DNA of 52,760 bases from Planctomycetota bacterium (GTDB taxonomy: Bacteria > Planctomycetota > Phycisphaerae > SM23-33). How positions within the stretch are numbered: position 1 is the stretch's first letter; each line of letters opens with the position of its first letter. Position numbers and translations under genes: made by a program. The stretch lies in contig JAKJER010000043.1 in the NCBI GenBank assembly GCA_022705325.1, positions 1 to 52,760 on the forward strand, read 5' to 3'. The notes beneath the pieces were generated by a model. That model did not search any database, was not told the origin of the DNA, and worked only from the letters and a program-made list of their open reading frames with translations. Positions 1-8,524 of this stretch are shown piece after piece.

Positions 1-717
1 TTGCTGACCACCCGCGGGGCGTTCAGCGCGGACGTGAACCTGACGGGGGCGAACGCGGCCGGCAACTCGCTGAACCTGCTGTCGTCGGCGGGGACGGTGA
101 GTTCGGCCTCGATCGTGCTGGCGGGCGGGGCGGGGTCGATCATCGCCCCGGCATGGGCGGTGGGGCAGTTCACCGCACAGAACGTGAGCATGTTCATGAG
201 CCGCGGCGACTTCACGGGGAACCTGGCGCTGACGGGCCAGAACAGGGCCGGCTCGTCCGTCAACGTGTTCTACGTGATGGGCGAGATGAACGGCGGCCTG
301 GTTCGCACTCGCGGGGGAATCGGAACGGCGATGATCGGCTCGATGCGAGACAGCGGCGTGTACGCGTGCGTGCTGGACGGCGTAGCCGGGATGCCCGGCG
401 CGGGCGCGACGGCGGCGGAGTACTTCGCCGCACCGCTGGCGGGGATCCAGACGCCGGCGATCCGGATGTTGATGATCTCGCGGGCGGCTGGGGTGTTCGC
501 GAACTCGGTGGTGGCGGGTCCGTCGATGGGGACGGTGATCCTCCGCGGGGTGGCTACGGACAACGGCGACGCGGCGTTCGGGCTGGTCGCGGACACGGGG
601 ATCACGATGCTGACGCGGTATCGCGACGGTGCGGCGCCGAGCACCGCCCGCAACGTGGTCGCCGGCCTGACAGACACCCTGCCGGCCGAGGACGACTTCG
701 AGGTGGCGGTGCTGTAA
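1..717 (+). CDS. C-terminal part of a large repeat-rich surface-type protein (5' truncated by window edge)
   Basis: The reading frame is open from the first base and ends at TAA 715-717, so the true start lies outside the window. The 238 visible residues are rich in Gly, Ala, Val, Ser and Thr. They carry loosely repeated beta-type units: a short strand, then a G-N-L-x-L-T-G-x-N-x-A/R-G-x-S-x-N pattern, seen twice near residues 12-27 and 73-88. This composition is typical of extracellular beta-helix or beta-roll proteins. No membrane anchor or sorting signal is visible at the C-terminus. No catalytic motif is seen and the function is unknown. It faces thioredoxin reductase tail to tail, with a repeat element in the gap. 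Confidence 0.6.
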   Translation: MLTTRGAFSADVNLTGANAAGNSLNLLSSAGTVSSASIVLAGGAGSIIAPAWAVGQFTAQNVSMFMSRGDFTGNLALTGQNRAGSSVNVFYVMGEMNGGLVRTRGGIGTAMIGSMRDSGVYACVLDGVAGMPGAGATAAEYFAAPLAGIQTPAIRMLMISRAAGVFANSVVAGPSMGTVILRGVATDNGDAAFGLVADTGITMLTRYRDGAAPSTARNVVAGLTDTLPAEDDFEVAVL

Positions 718-822
718 CCGGGAGCCAGGGGCGTTTCCGGCGAAGCAGTAGGCGTGTCAGCCGCGAGCGCGGCGGGCCCGGCTCCCCGCCAACTATCACG
801 GCGTGATTGGATCGGCGGCTGG

Positions 823-988
823 AATGTCCCATTTCGGGTGAAGATGTCCCGTTTGCGCGCCTGGTTTTCGCAGATTTCCCAGTATTCGCGATTACGCGAT
901 AAGACTGCAACCAATTGCAGGAAAACGGCTTACGCCTGTTTCGAGCGTCGAGGCGCCGCGGGTCGATTTTTCGGAAAAACGGGACATT
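823..988. repeat. Copy 1 of a ~165-bp intergenic element with AATGTCCC/GGGACATT ends
   Basis: The gap between the convergent genes (718-1005) holds an element bounded by AATGTCCC (823-830) and its perfect inverse GGGACATT (981-988). A second TGTCCCGTTT begins at 845, exactly 20 bp after the first TGTCCC (825). A hairpin TCGCG-ATTA-CGCGA lies at 886-899, the block GGCTTACGCC at 927-936, and a TTTTTCGGAAAAACGGGACA tail at 967-986. The same parts recur in the same order at 44273-44436. There is no open frame of note. A MITE-like mobile element or a structured RNA or terminator element are both possible. No clear target-site duplication is seen. Confidence 0.7.
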
Positions 989-1005
989 GAGGGCCGGTCC
1001 TGGAG

Positions 1006-2019
1006 CTACCAGCCCTCGACGGCCCCTTCCTCGGGCATGGTCTTGCGCCAGGTCTTGGGGTTGCGGATGTATTCCTTGAACATCATGGAGGCGACCACGC
1101 CGTCGCCGCAGGCGGTGGCGAGCTGCATGGCGGCCTGCTGGCGGCAGTCGCCGGCGACGAAGATCCCCGGCGCGGAGGTCTTGAGCGTGGTGCAGTCGCA
1201 GGCGATGTAGCCGTGCTCGTTCATCTCGACCACGCCGCGAAGCCACCCGGTGTTGGGCACCATGCCGACGAAGAGGAACACGCCGTCCACGCGGAGTTGC
1301 TCGGTCTTGTCCGTGTCGAGATTTCGCAGGACGACGTGGTCGATCTGCTGGGCGTCGGCGGCGGGGACGATGGCCTCCAGCACGTAGGGCACCTTGATGT
1401 CCATGCCCTTGTCTTTGGCGGCCTGGTTCAGCTCCTCGACCAGCACCTTCTGGGCGCGGAACTCGGTGCGGCGGTGGACCATGGTGACCTTGCCGGCGAA
1501 GCGGGTGGCCAGGTAGATGGTGTCCTCGACGGCGGTGTTGCCCCCGCCGACGGTGAGGATGTGCTTGCCGCGGTAGAACGCCCCGTCGCAGGTGGCGCAG
1601 AAGCTGACCTTGCCCGCCTGGCGCATCTCTTCCTCGCCGGGGACGCCCAGGCGGCGGTAGTCGCTGCCCGGGGTCAGGATGATCGCCTTGGCGCGGTGCA
1701 GCGACTCGCCGGCGTTCACCTCCACCTCCAGCCGCCCGTCGTCCAGGCGACGGATCGCGGTGGCGCCGGCCTGCATCTTGAGCTTTGCCCCGAACGTCTC
1801 GGCCTGGCGGCGCATGGTCTCGACCAGGTCGGGCCCGCTGATCCGTTCGTGCCCGGGATAGTTCTCGATCCGCTCGGTGAACAGGATCTGCCCGCCGGGC
1901 AGGGCGTTCTTCTCCAGGACCAGGGTGTTGTAGCGGTCGCGGGCGGCGTAGAGGGCGGCGGCCAGGCCGGCCGGGCCGGAACCGATGATGATCAGGTCGT
2001 ATTCTTGAGTCTCGGGCAC
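1006..2019 (-). CDS. trxB: Thioredoxin reductase (NADPH, FAD-dependent)
   Basis: A 337-residue protein of the usual length for low-molecular-weight thioredoxin reductase, a cytoplasmic flavoenzyme that passes electrons from NADPH to thioredoxin. Visible features are the FAD-binding GSGPAG near residues 13-18, the redox-active CATC at 141-144 followed by DGAF, the NADPH-binding GGGNTA at 158-163 with HRR at 182-184, and the C-terminal FAD motif GIFVAGDCR at about 285-293. The start is GTG at 2019, preceded by an AAGGAAGGA purine stretch. An ATG seven bases upstream is in another frame. No thioredoxin gene lies next to it. The upstream neighbour on the same strand ends 74 bp away, so co-transcription is possible. 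Confidence 0.93.
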   Translation of the reverse strand: MPETQEYDLIIIGSGPAGLAAALYAARDRYNTLVLEKNALPGGQILFTERIENYPGHERISGPDLVETMRRQAETFGAKLKMQAGATAIRRLDDGRLEVEVNAGESLHRAKAIILTPGSDYRRLGVPGEEEMRQAGKVSFCATCDGAFYRGKHILTVGGGNTAVEDTIYLATRFAGKVTMVHRRTEFRAQKVLVEELNQAAKDKGMDIKVPYVLEAIVPAADAQQIDHVVLRNLDTDKTEQLRVDGVFLFVGMVPNTGWLRGVVEMNEHGYIACDCTTLKTSAPGIFVAGDCRQQAAMQLATACGDGVVASMMFKEYIRNPKTWRKTMPEEGAVEGW

Positions 2020-2093
2020 GATCCATCCTTCCTTCGGGTAAGGCTACTTTCTAGTCGACGGCAGGGCCGGACGCAATCGGCAATCGAGAATCC

Positions 2094-3500
2094 CTACAGT
2101 CCGAGCGCCTTGACGATGGCGTCGGCCTTGGGGTAGGCCTTGCGGACGGCTGCCGCGTCGGAGGCCTCCATCACCAGCCCGTCGGGCGACTCCAGGCGGA
2201 GCAGCTCGCCCCTGGCGGAGTAGTAGGCGGTGGACGGCTTGGCGTCGTCGGAGGGCAAGTCGAGCACCTTGGTGGCCCGGACCTGGTTTGAACCGACGGT
2301 GACGTCGGCTGGGCCGACCACGGTGACGGTGCGGATCTCGAAGACGTTCCGGGCGCCGGCGTAGGTGCAGAAGGCGCAGGAGCCGCTCTTGGAGAGGTCC
2401 AGCATCCTGGGCAGAAGCCAGCCGACGGCGTGGGGCAGGTAGTACTCCGCCTCGGCCTTGAGGCGGTACTCGTACGTGAGGACCTTCTGTCCCCCGCCTG
2501 GGTCGACGTCGCAGATGAGGACGCCGTCGTGGAGCATGCCGTCCTCGGCGCCGTTGTCGGCGGTCTTGCCCGACCCGGTCTGCCACTGGTCGCGCCACCG
2601 CTCGTACTTGCGGTCGTTGGAGACGAAGCTCTCGCGCCGGTTGAGGCGGACGGGCGTCTTGGGGATTTCGATCAGGCTCCAGCTTCGCACGGCGTAGCCT
2701 TCCATGGACCGCAGGGTCTTGGCGGTCTCCACCACCCGCGTGAAGCCGGCCTTCTTGCCCTGGTACGACAGCAGGAACCACTGCGGCTCGGGGCGGATGG
2801 ACAGGGCCACCCGGTCGGCGGTCAGTCCGTCGAGGAACTTGGCCCCGGCGGTCAGGGTCTGTTTTCGGGCGGCGCCGGCCGACTCGCCGAGCTGGACCGA
2901 TTCCAGGCACAGGTCCATGAGCTTGTCGAGCTTGTCGGCGATTTCATCGGGCCCGCCGAGGCGGAAGGCCAGGTACTCCTTCGGGGCGGTTTGCAGCCAG
3001 CTCTGGCGCTGAAACCTGACGCCGCTTCGCCCGCGAAGGTGGATGACGGTCATGCCGGCAGCCCGGGCGACCTGGTGCTTGTCGACGCGGAAGTTCTCCT
3101 GCCGGCCCAGTTCAGCCGCCAGGGCGGCAGCCAGCTTGGCCTGGTCGTCGGGGGCCTTTTCGAGGCTGACCCGGCTGACGCTGAGGGTCCACATGAGGGC
3201 GCCGGTCTTGTCCTGCACGCGGAACCAGTTCACGCGAGAGGGTACGTCGGGGTCGACGGCCCGCTGGGTGTTGACCGGGGGGCGGAAGGAGAAGCCCCAG
3301 ACGGAGTTGACGTAGCGCTGGTCGAGTTCCAGGACCACCGCGTCGTCGCCGAGGGGGAATTTCAGCTTGGGCGGCTGGGGCGGGGCGGGTTGACTGGCCG
3401 CACTGCCCGCGGGCGGGGCCGGCTGGGCCAGCGCCACGCCGGCCGACAGCGTCGCAGCCGCTGACAGCGTCCAAACGATCGTCCGTGCAAGTCCACGCAT
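2094..3500 (-). CDS. Secreted protein of unknown function
   Basis: A 468-residue protein with a clear Sec signal peptide (basic MRGLAR, then a hydrophobic stretch ending near ALAQ, residue 26), followed by a Pro/Ala/Gln-rich linker to about residue 48. The rest is a soluble mixed alpha/beta protein with no enzyme motif I recognise. A CAFC pair occurs late in the chain. Statements such as SVWGFSFRPP and YYSARGELLRLESPDG resemble the style of planctomycete lineage-specific exported proteins. The start at 3500 is supported by a promoter matching TTGCCC-17-TATAAT just upstream. It may form a unit with thioredoxin reductase 74 bp downstream, but nothing shows a shared role. Confidence 0.75.
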   Translation of the reverse strand: MRGLARTIVWTLSAAATLSAGVALAQPAPPAGSAASQPAPPQPPKLKFPLGDDAVVLELDQRYVNSVWGFSFRPPVNTQRAVDPDVPSRVNWFRVQDKTGALMWTLSVSRVSLEKAPDDQAKLAAALAAELGRQENFRVDKHQVARAAGMTVIHLRGRSGVRFQRQSWLQTAPKEYLAFRLGGPDEIADKLDKLMDLCLESVQLGESAGAARKQTLTAGAKFLDGLTADRVALSIRPEPQWFLLSYQGKKAGFTRVVETAKTLRSMEGYAVRSWSLIEIPKTPVRLNRRESFVSNDRKYERWRDQWQTGSGKTADNGAEDGMLHDGVLICDVDPGGGQKVLTYEYRLKAEAEYYLPHAVGWLLPRMLDLSKSGSCAFCTYAGARNVFEIRTVTVVGPADVTVGSNQVRATKVLDLPSDDAKPSTAYYSARGELLRLESPDGLVMEASDAAAVRKAYPKADAIVKALGL

Positions 3501-3541
3501 GGTTCGAGCCTCTCTGCCGATCGGGGGACCGGGAACCTGCT

Positions 3542-3570
3542 ATTATAGGAAGTGCGCGGCGGGGGGGCAA
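3542..3570 (-). promoter_or_regulatory. Sigma70-like promoter for the secreted protein gene at 3500
   Basis: Read on the minus strand, TTGCCC (3570-3565) is followed after 17 bp by a perfect TATAAT (3547-3542). Transcription would begin near 3535, about 35 nt before the ATG at 3500, with a GAGG ribosome site in between. Confidence 0.65.
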
Positions 3571-3605
3571 TTCGGTCGGCGGGGGGCGGGCGCCGGGTTT
3601 CCGGA

Positions 3606-3638
3606 CAAAAGCCCGCCGAAGGCGCTCCGGGGCTTCGG
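3606..3638. repeat. Short dispersed hairpin repeat, copy A
   Basis: The stretch CAAAAGCCCGCCGAAGGCG... at 3606-3635 contains the inverted repeat AAGCCC (3609-3614) / GGGCTT (3630-3635). It matches 35489-35519 at about 27 of 31 positions. Both copies lie upstream of rightward genes. It may be a REP-like palindrome or part of the leader. Confidence 0.4.
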
Positions 3639-3682
3639 CATGGACCCTCAACAAAATCGGTGGCAACCGCGTTCTTCCACGT

Positions 3683-6394
3683 ATGCAGATCAAGCGAATC
3701 CTCCTGACGGTTCTGGTGTCGCTGGCGGCGGGGCGGGCGACGGCGGAGCAGGCTGCGGCGCTGGTGCGGGTCAGCCCGCGGGATGCACGGTACTTCGAGA
3801 CGACCGACGGCAAGAGCTACATTCCGATCGGCTTGAACCTGATCGGCCCGCCGCCGGGCAGGAACGACGCCGAACGCCTGGCGGGCCTGGAACGATGGAT
3901 GGGCAAGCTGGGCGCCAACGGAGGAAACTACATTCGCGTCTGGCTGAGCAGAGACTTCTACGACGTGGACCACGAGCGGGCCGGGCAGTTCGACACGACC
4001 CGCCTGGCCAACATCGACGCCATGCTCGCCCTGGCCCGGCGCCACGGCATTCGCGTGAAGATGTGCATCGAGCACTTCCGCGAGATCGACCCGGCTAACC
4101 CCCGCCAGGCGTGGGCCCTCAAGGCCCTGCACCACCGCTCGCGCGGCGGGCTGGCGGGCGACATGCGCGAGTGGCTGGCCTCAGCGGAGGCCCGCCGCCA
4201 GTTCGTCACCAAGCTCGAGTTCCTGGCCAGGCGATACCAGGGCGAGCCGGCTGTCTTCGGCTGGGAGCTGTGGAACGAGATGAACGCCATCCGCGGGCCG
4301 GGCGATTACATGGACTGGACGCGGGTCATGCTGGGCGAGCTGCGCCGCCTGTTTCCCCGGCACCTGGCCATGCAGAGCCTGGGCAGCTTCGACACCGACG
4401 GCATCCGGGCCGGCTATCGCCGCCTGGCGAGCATGGAGGGCAACGACGTCGCCCAGGTGCATCGCTATCTGGACCTGGGCGCCCGCCTGGAGGTTTGTCA
4501 CGGCCCGGTGGACGTGCTGGCGGCGGAGGCGGTCCGCGAGCTGCTCGCGGTCCAGAACGAAACGCCGAGCCTGCGCAAGCCCGTCCTGCTGGCCGAGAGC
4601 GGCGCGGTCGAGCCCAGGCACACCGGCCCGTTCAAGCTCTACGCCAAGGACAAGGCCGGCTCGATCCTGCACGACGTGCTGTTCGCCCCGTTCTTCGCCG
4701 GGGCGGCGGGGTCGGGGCACTGCTGGCACTGGGACCGCTACGTCGACGCCAACGACCTGTGGTGGCAGATCGGGCGTTTCGCCGCCGCCGTCGACGGGCT
4801 CGACCCCCCGGCGGAGGGCTTCCAGCCGATCCAGATCGACCATCCGGATCTCCGCGTCTACCTGCTGAAGGGCCGGCGGACGCTCATCGCCTGGTGTCGC
4901 GACAAGGCCAACGACTGGAAGAGCGAGCTGGCTGAGGACAAGGCCCCGCCGCGTCGCAGCGGGCTGACGCTCTCGCTGGCGCCGCACGCGCCGGGCGGCG
5001 TCACGTCGGCCCGCGTGTACGACCCGTGGGCCAACCGCTGGAGCGCCGCCGCCGTCAAGAAGGGTGAGCTGACCCTGCCGGACTTCGAGCGGTCGATCGT
5101 GGTGCGCCTGGCGCTGCCCGTGCCGCCGACGCCCACGCCCGCAACCGCGCCCAGTTCCCCGCCGCGGATCGTCCCGCTGGGGTTGGGTTACGCCAAGACG
5201 GGGGTGAACACGGTGATCTTCCGCACCGAGGCGGTGACGACGCTGGGCCGGACGCAGTACGCCGCCTGGTACGACGGCGAGGCGCGGGTGATGCTCGCCA
5301 AGCGGACGCTCGGGCAGGACAAGTGGCAGGTCCGCCGCACGGAGCTGACGGGCAACGTCCGCGACGCTCACAACGCCATCAGCCTGGGCGTGGACGGCTC
5401 GGGCGTGCTGCACGTCTCCTGGGACCACCACAACCACCCGCTGCGCTACGTGCAGGCCCGCGAGGCCGGCTCGCTCGAGCTGACCGAGAAGATGCCCATG
5501 ACCGGCCTGGACGAGAAGCGCGTGTGCTACCCGGAGTTCTTCCGCCTGGCCAACGGGGACCTGATGTTCCTGTACCGCGACGGCGGGTCGGGCAACGGGC
5601 GGACGATGCTCAACCGCTTCGACGTCAAGACGCGGCGGTGGAGCGCGGTGCAGCACCCGCTGATCGATGGGCGCGGCAAGAACAACGCCTACACCAATCG
5701 CCTGGCGATCGACTCGCGGGGCGCGTGGCACCTGTCGTGGTGCTGGCGGGAGACGCCCGACGTGGCCACCAACCACGACGTCTGCTACGCCCGCTCGGGC
5801 GACCAGGGCAAGACGTGGACCCGCTCGGACGGCTCGGCCTACCGCCTGCCCATCACCGAGGACCAGGCCGAGGTCGCCGTCGGCGTGCCCCAGAACAGCT
5901 ACCTGATCAACCAGACCACCATGACCACCGACGATCGGGACCGCCCGGTCATCGCGACGTACTGGCAGCCGGAGGGGTCCACGACGGTGCAGTTCCAGGT
6001 GATCCGCCTGGAGGAGGGCGGGTGGAAGACCTACCAGGCCGGCACGCGGAATGGCCCGCCGCCCTTCACCACCGGGCCCGGCTCGCGGAGGACGAAGGTC
6101 TCCCGTCCCGCCGTCGCCGCCGGCGCCGACGGGCGGGTCTTTCTGCTGGCCCGCGACAACGAGCACGGCGGGCGCCTGCGGGCCCTGTGGTGCGACAACC
6201 TGCCCGGCGGGACGTGGCAGGCCCGCGACCTGACCGACCACTCGCTGGGGGCCTGCGAGCCCAACTACGACCGCGAGTTGTGGCGGCGCGACGGGGTGTT
6301 CCACGTCTTCGTCCAGCGGTCCGGCCAGGGCGACCGCGAGACGCCGGTGGACAGCGAGCCCCAGCCGGCCGGCGTGCTGGAGTGGAAGCCGTAA
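3683..6394 (+). CDS. Secreted GH5-like (clan GH-A) glycoside hydrolase fused to a BNR-type beta-propeller
   Basis: A 903-residue exported protein starting at ATG 3683, because the signal peptide MQIKRILLTVLVSLAAG begins there; the frame is open further upstream but non-secretory. Residues ~35-380 look like a clan GH-A (beta/alpha)8 barrel. The general acid/base is probably E199 in WNEMN and the nucleophile E305 in LLAESG. After a small beta domain and a Pro/Thr linker (~480-494), residues ~495-903 form a BNR_4-like propeller with HVSWDHHNHPLRY at ~577-589. Related propellers occur in some polysaccharide lyases, so a dual hydrolase/lyase or hydrolase/binding role is possible. The substrate is unknown. 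The gene ends 2 bp before the convergent VWA gene. Confidence 0.75.
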   Translation: MQIKRILLTVLVSLAAGRATAEQAAALVRVSPRDARYFETTDGKSYIPIGLNLIGPPPGRNDAERLAGLERWMGKLGANGGNYIRVWLSRDFYDVDHERAGQFDTTRLANIDAMLALARRHGIRVKMCIEHFREIDPANPRQAWALKALHHRSRGGLAGDMREWLASAEARRQFVTKLEFLARRYQGEPAVFGWELWNEMNAIRGPGDYMDWTRVMLGELRRLFPRHLAMQSLGSFDTDGIRAGYRRLASMEGNDVAQVHRYLDLGARLEVCHGPVDVLAAEAVRELLAVQNETPSLRKPVLLAESGAVEPRHTGPFKLYAKDKAGSILHDVLFAPFFAGAAGSGHCWHWDRYVDANDLWWQIGRFAAAVDGLDPPAEGFQPIQIDHPDLRVYLLKGRRTLIAWCRDKANDWKSELAEDKAPPRRSGLTLSLAPHAPGGVTSARVYDPWANRWSAAAVKKGELTLPDFERSIVVRLALPVPPTPTPATAPSSPPRIVPLGLGYAKTGVNTVIFRTEAVTTLGRTQYAAWYDGEARVMLAKRTLGQDKWQVRRTELTGNVRDAHNAISLGVDGSGVLHVSWDHHNHPLRYVQAREAGSLELTEKMPMTGLDEKRVCYPEFFRLANGDLMFLYRDGGSGNGRTMLNRFDVKTRRWSAVQHPLIDGRGKNNAYTNRLAIDSRGAWHLSWCWRETPDVATNHDVCYARSGDQGKTWTRSDGSAYRLPITEDQAEVAVGVPQNSYLINQTTMTTDDRDRPVIATYWQPEGSTTVQFQVIRLEEGGWKTYQAGTRNGPPPFTTGPGSRRTKVSRPAVAAGADGRVFLLARDNEHGGRLRALWCDNLPGGTWQARDLTDHSLGACEPNYDRELWRRDGVFHVFVQRSGQGDRETPVDSEPQPAGVLEWKP

Positions 6395-6396
6395 GG

Positions 6397-8334
6397 CTAC
6401 TCCACCTTGAGTTGCGTGAAGCTCCCGCCGAAGGTCTCCGCCAGTCGTTCCAGGTCGCGGCGGCCTTGTGCGCTGCCCGTTCCCAGCAGGAAGGTGTGAA
6501 CGACGATCTCCTTCTTGGGGTCCAGACGGGTCAGGAGTTCGATCGCCTTCTTCACCTCGGCCAGCGGGCCGTCGGTGATCAGGCATATTCCCGCGCTGCT
6601 CGCGCCGGCGGCCTTGAGCAGGGTCACAGCCCGCTGGAGGGCGGGGAGGGGATCGGTGGTCCCTCTCGGGCGGACGGAATTGAGAAAGGCCTTGGCCTTA
6701 GACTTGTTAACGTCGTTGGCTTTGAGCAGGGCGGCGTTCAATTCCCGCGGCTGGTCCTTGGACCAGAGAAGGACGCCGAATTCCTGTTCGCTCAGCAGGG
6801 CGTCAATGGAACGCTCCAGCAGTTTGACCGCGGGCACCCACGCATCGAGCATGGAGCCGGAGCAGTCGACCACGAAGCACGTCTTGTCGTGCAGGATCCA
6901 GGTTTCCCCCAGCCTGGGGAGCGGGACGCGAGGCACCTGGTCTTCGTTGCCGCCCCAGAAAATCACCTCGCCGGCCGGCAGGCGGACGACGGCCTCGGCG
7001 ATGGGTTCGTTGTCGTGGAAGCTGTGGCTGACCAGTTCCACGCCGTGGCGGCCCAGGCGGGCCTTGAGGCCCTCGATCGTGGCCAGGCTTTCGTCCAGGC
7101 GCTCGCCGGCATACACGAACTCGCGGCTGTCCAGCGAGACGGCCGGCGAGTCGTCCAGGGTCAGCCGGACTCGGTCGACAAAGGTGACGAAGTCGTTTAT
7201 GACGCAATACGTTCCCACCCGCAACCCCCGCTGCCGGGCGGAGAGTTCGGAAGAAAACGCTCCCTTGGCCAGTTTGACGGTTCTCGCCCCGAGAGTCGCC
7301 CGCTCCATGGCTCTGCCGGTGGCACCCATCGCGGCCGTCACCAGCGAAGACTGCTTGCGCAGGGCGGGCGTGGGCAGTGCGCTGGCTTCGGCGGCCAGGC
7401 CCTTCTCCACGACCGGTTTGGCCAGGTAGGTCGCGTTCACCACCCCCTGCTTGCCGGTCAAGTCCACCTGCAGCGCGACGGGCGAGCCCTTCTCCAGCGT
7501 GCTGAAGGCGCTGCGATTGACCAGGACGGACTGTGTCTGACCGTCCCATCGCACGGGGTAGCCTTCGGCCTTTCTGTCGTACTCGCCCGTAACCGTTCCC
7601 ACGGTGGAGGCAGGTAGGTCCTGCCACTTCTGAACCAGACAGACGCGGGCGCCCGTCTTGACCTCGACGTCCGGGATGAACTCCAGAGCCAGCGGGCCGC
7701 TCCGCAGGCCCGTCAGCCGGGCGGGGAGGTATCCGGACCAGGCGGGCTCCTGTCCCGGGCGGCGAACGATGCCGCGGTCGTTGGCCGAGAACACGAGGGT
7801 CAGCGCTTCGGACGACGGGGCCGGAACGGCCCCGTCGCTGATTCCCAGCTCGCGGGCCAGGGCGGTCAGGGCGTTCTGCAGTCCGCGAGCGTCCTCGGCT
7901 GACACGCGGGCCTTGGCGGTCACCTCTCCGGTTTGCATATCCACCACGCGGGCGGAGACGGAAAGCGTGCCCAGCTTGATCACCGAGCCCACCAGCAGGT
8001 ACCGCACGTTGCTGAAAGGCTTGCCCTTGAGCTTGCCCGGCTCGGCAGCCAGCTCGGCCATCGTCACCTGATGTTCCTTGAGCAGGGCCTCCAGCTGCGA
8101 GCGCTCCATCACGCGATAGCGGGCCTGGGAAACCTCGGTCACCAGCAGCTCGGAGACGGCCTTGCCCGCCTGGGCGATGCCAACGTCGCCCGTGATGGAA
8201 AAATCGGCGATGGCGAGTCGAGGCTTGTCGGGCGGTTGCGAGGCCGCCCCCGGTTCCGCGGCCCGGGCGCCCGTCGGCGCAAGCGCCAGCAGCGCCCCTA
8301 CCAGACCCATCACCTTCAGTCGCCAGACCTGCAT
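6397..8334 (-). CDS. Exported protein with CsgG-like N-terminal and von Willebrand factor A C-terminal domains
   Basis: A 645-residue protein. The start at ATG 8334 is chosen over one 21 bp upstream because AAAGGAG precedes it at 7 nt. A signal peptide covers residues 1-26. Residues ~38-170 (RLAIADFSITGD... VTEVSQARYRVMERSQL... YLLVGSVIKLG) match the CsgG/curli-assembly type lipoprotein fold, but there is no lipobox Cys. The middle is unassigned. Residues ~484-645 are a VWA domain with a full MIDAS: DCSGS (490-494), the Thr of RGTTD (~559) and TDG (588-590). Such proteins bind ligands through a metal. A role in envelope assembly is only an inference. The gene is convergent with the GH5-like gene and divergent from the ThuA gene. 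Confidence 0.75.
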   Translation of the reverse strand: MQVWRLKVMGLVGALLALAPTGARAAEPGAASQPPDKPRLAIADFSITGDVGIAQAGKAVSELLVTEVSQARYRVMERSQLEALLKEHQVTMAELAAEPGKLKGKPFSNVRYLLVGSVIKLGTLSVSARVVDMQTGEVTAKARVSAEDARGLQNALTALARELGISDGAVPAPSSEALTLVFSANDRGIVRRPGQEPAWSGYLPARLTGLRSGPLALEFIPDVEVKTGARVCLVQKWQDLPASTVGTVTGEYDRKAEGYPVRWDGQTQSVLVNRSAFSTLEKGSPVALQVDLTGKQGVVNATYLAKPVVEKGLAAEASALPTPALRKQSSLVTAAMGATGRAMERATLGARTVKLAKGAFSSELSARQRGLRVGTYCVINDFVTFVDRVRLTLDDSPAVSLDSREFVYAGERLDESLATIEGLKARLGRHGVELVSHSFHDNEPIAEAVVRLPAGEVIFWGGNEDQVPRVPLPRLGETWILHDKTCFVVDCSGSMLDAWVPAVKLLERSIDALLSEQEFGVLLWSKDQPRELNAALLKANDVNKSKAKAFLNSVRPRGTTDPLPALQRAVTLLKAAGASSAGICLITDGPLAEVKKAIELLTRLDPKKEIVVHTFLLGTGSAQGRRDLERLAETFGGSFTQLKVE

Positions 8335-8524
8335 GGGGCATCTCCTTTCGGTCATAGGCTAGCGGGTTGGCCTGTCCAAGACAAGCGGCGCGAGAAGATT
8401 CGTCGGCAGGCAGCCTGGAAACGCCTCAAGGAACGCCGGGATCATGCGTTACTCAGGGTGCGGCACGCACGCGCGGCACCAAGGCCGCCGCCAGGCGCAA
8501 ACCGCATGTCGAAAGGACTTCCAC

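Noticed and set aside
602..2026. Open frame starting at ATG 2026, antisense-free overlap with thioredoxin reductase in another frame
   Set aside because: Its product is Arg/Pro/Gly-rich, with no recognisable domain, while the GTG frame gives a complete thioredoxin reductase.
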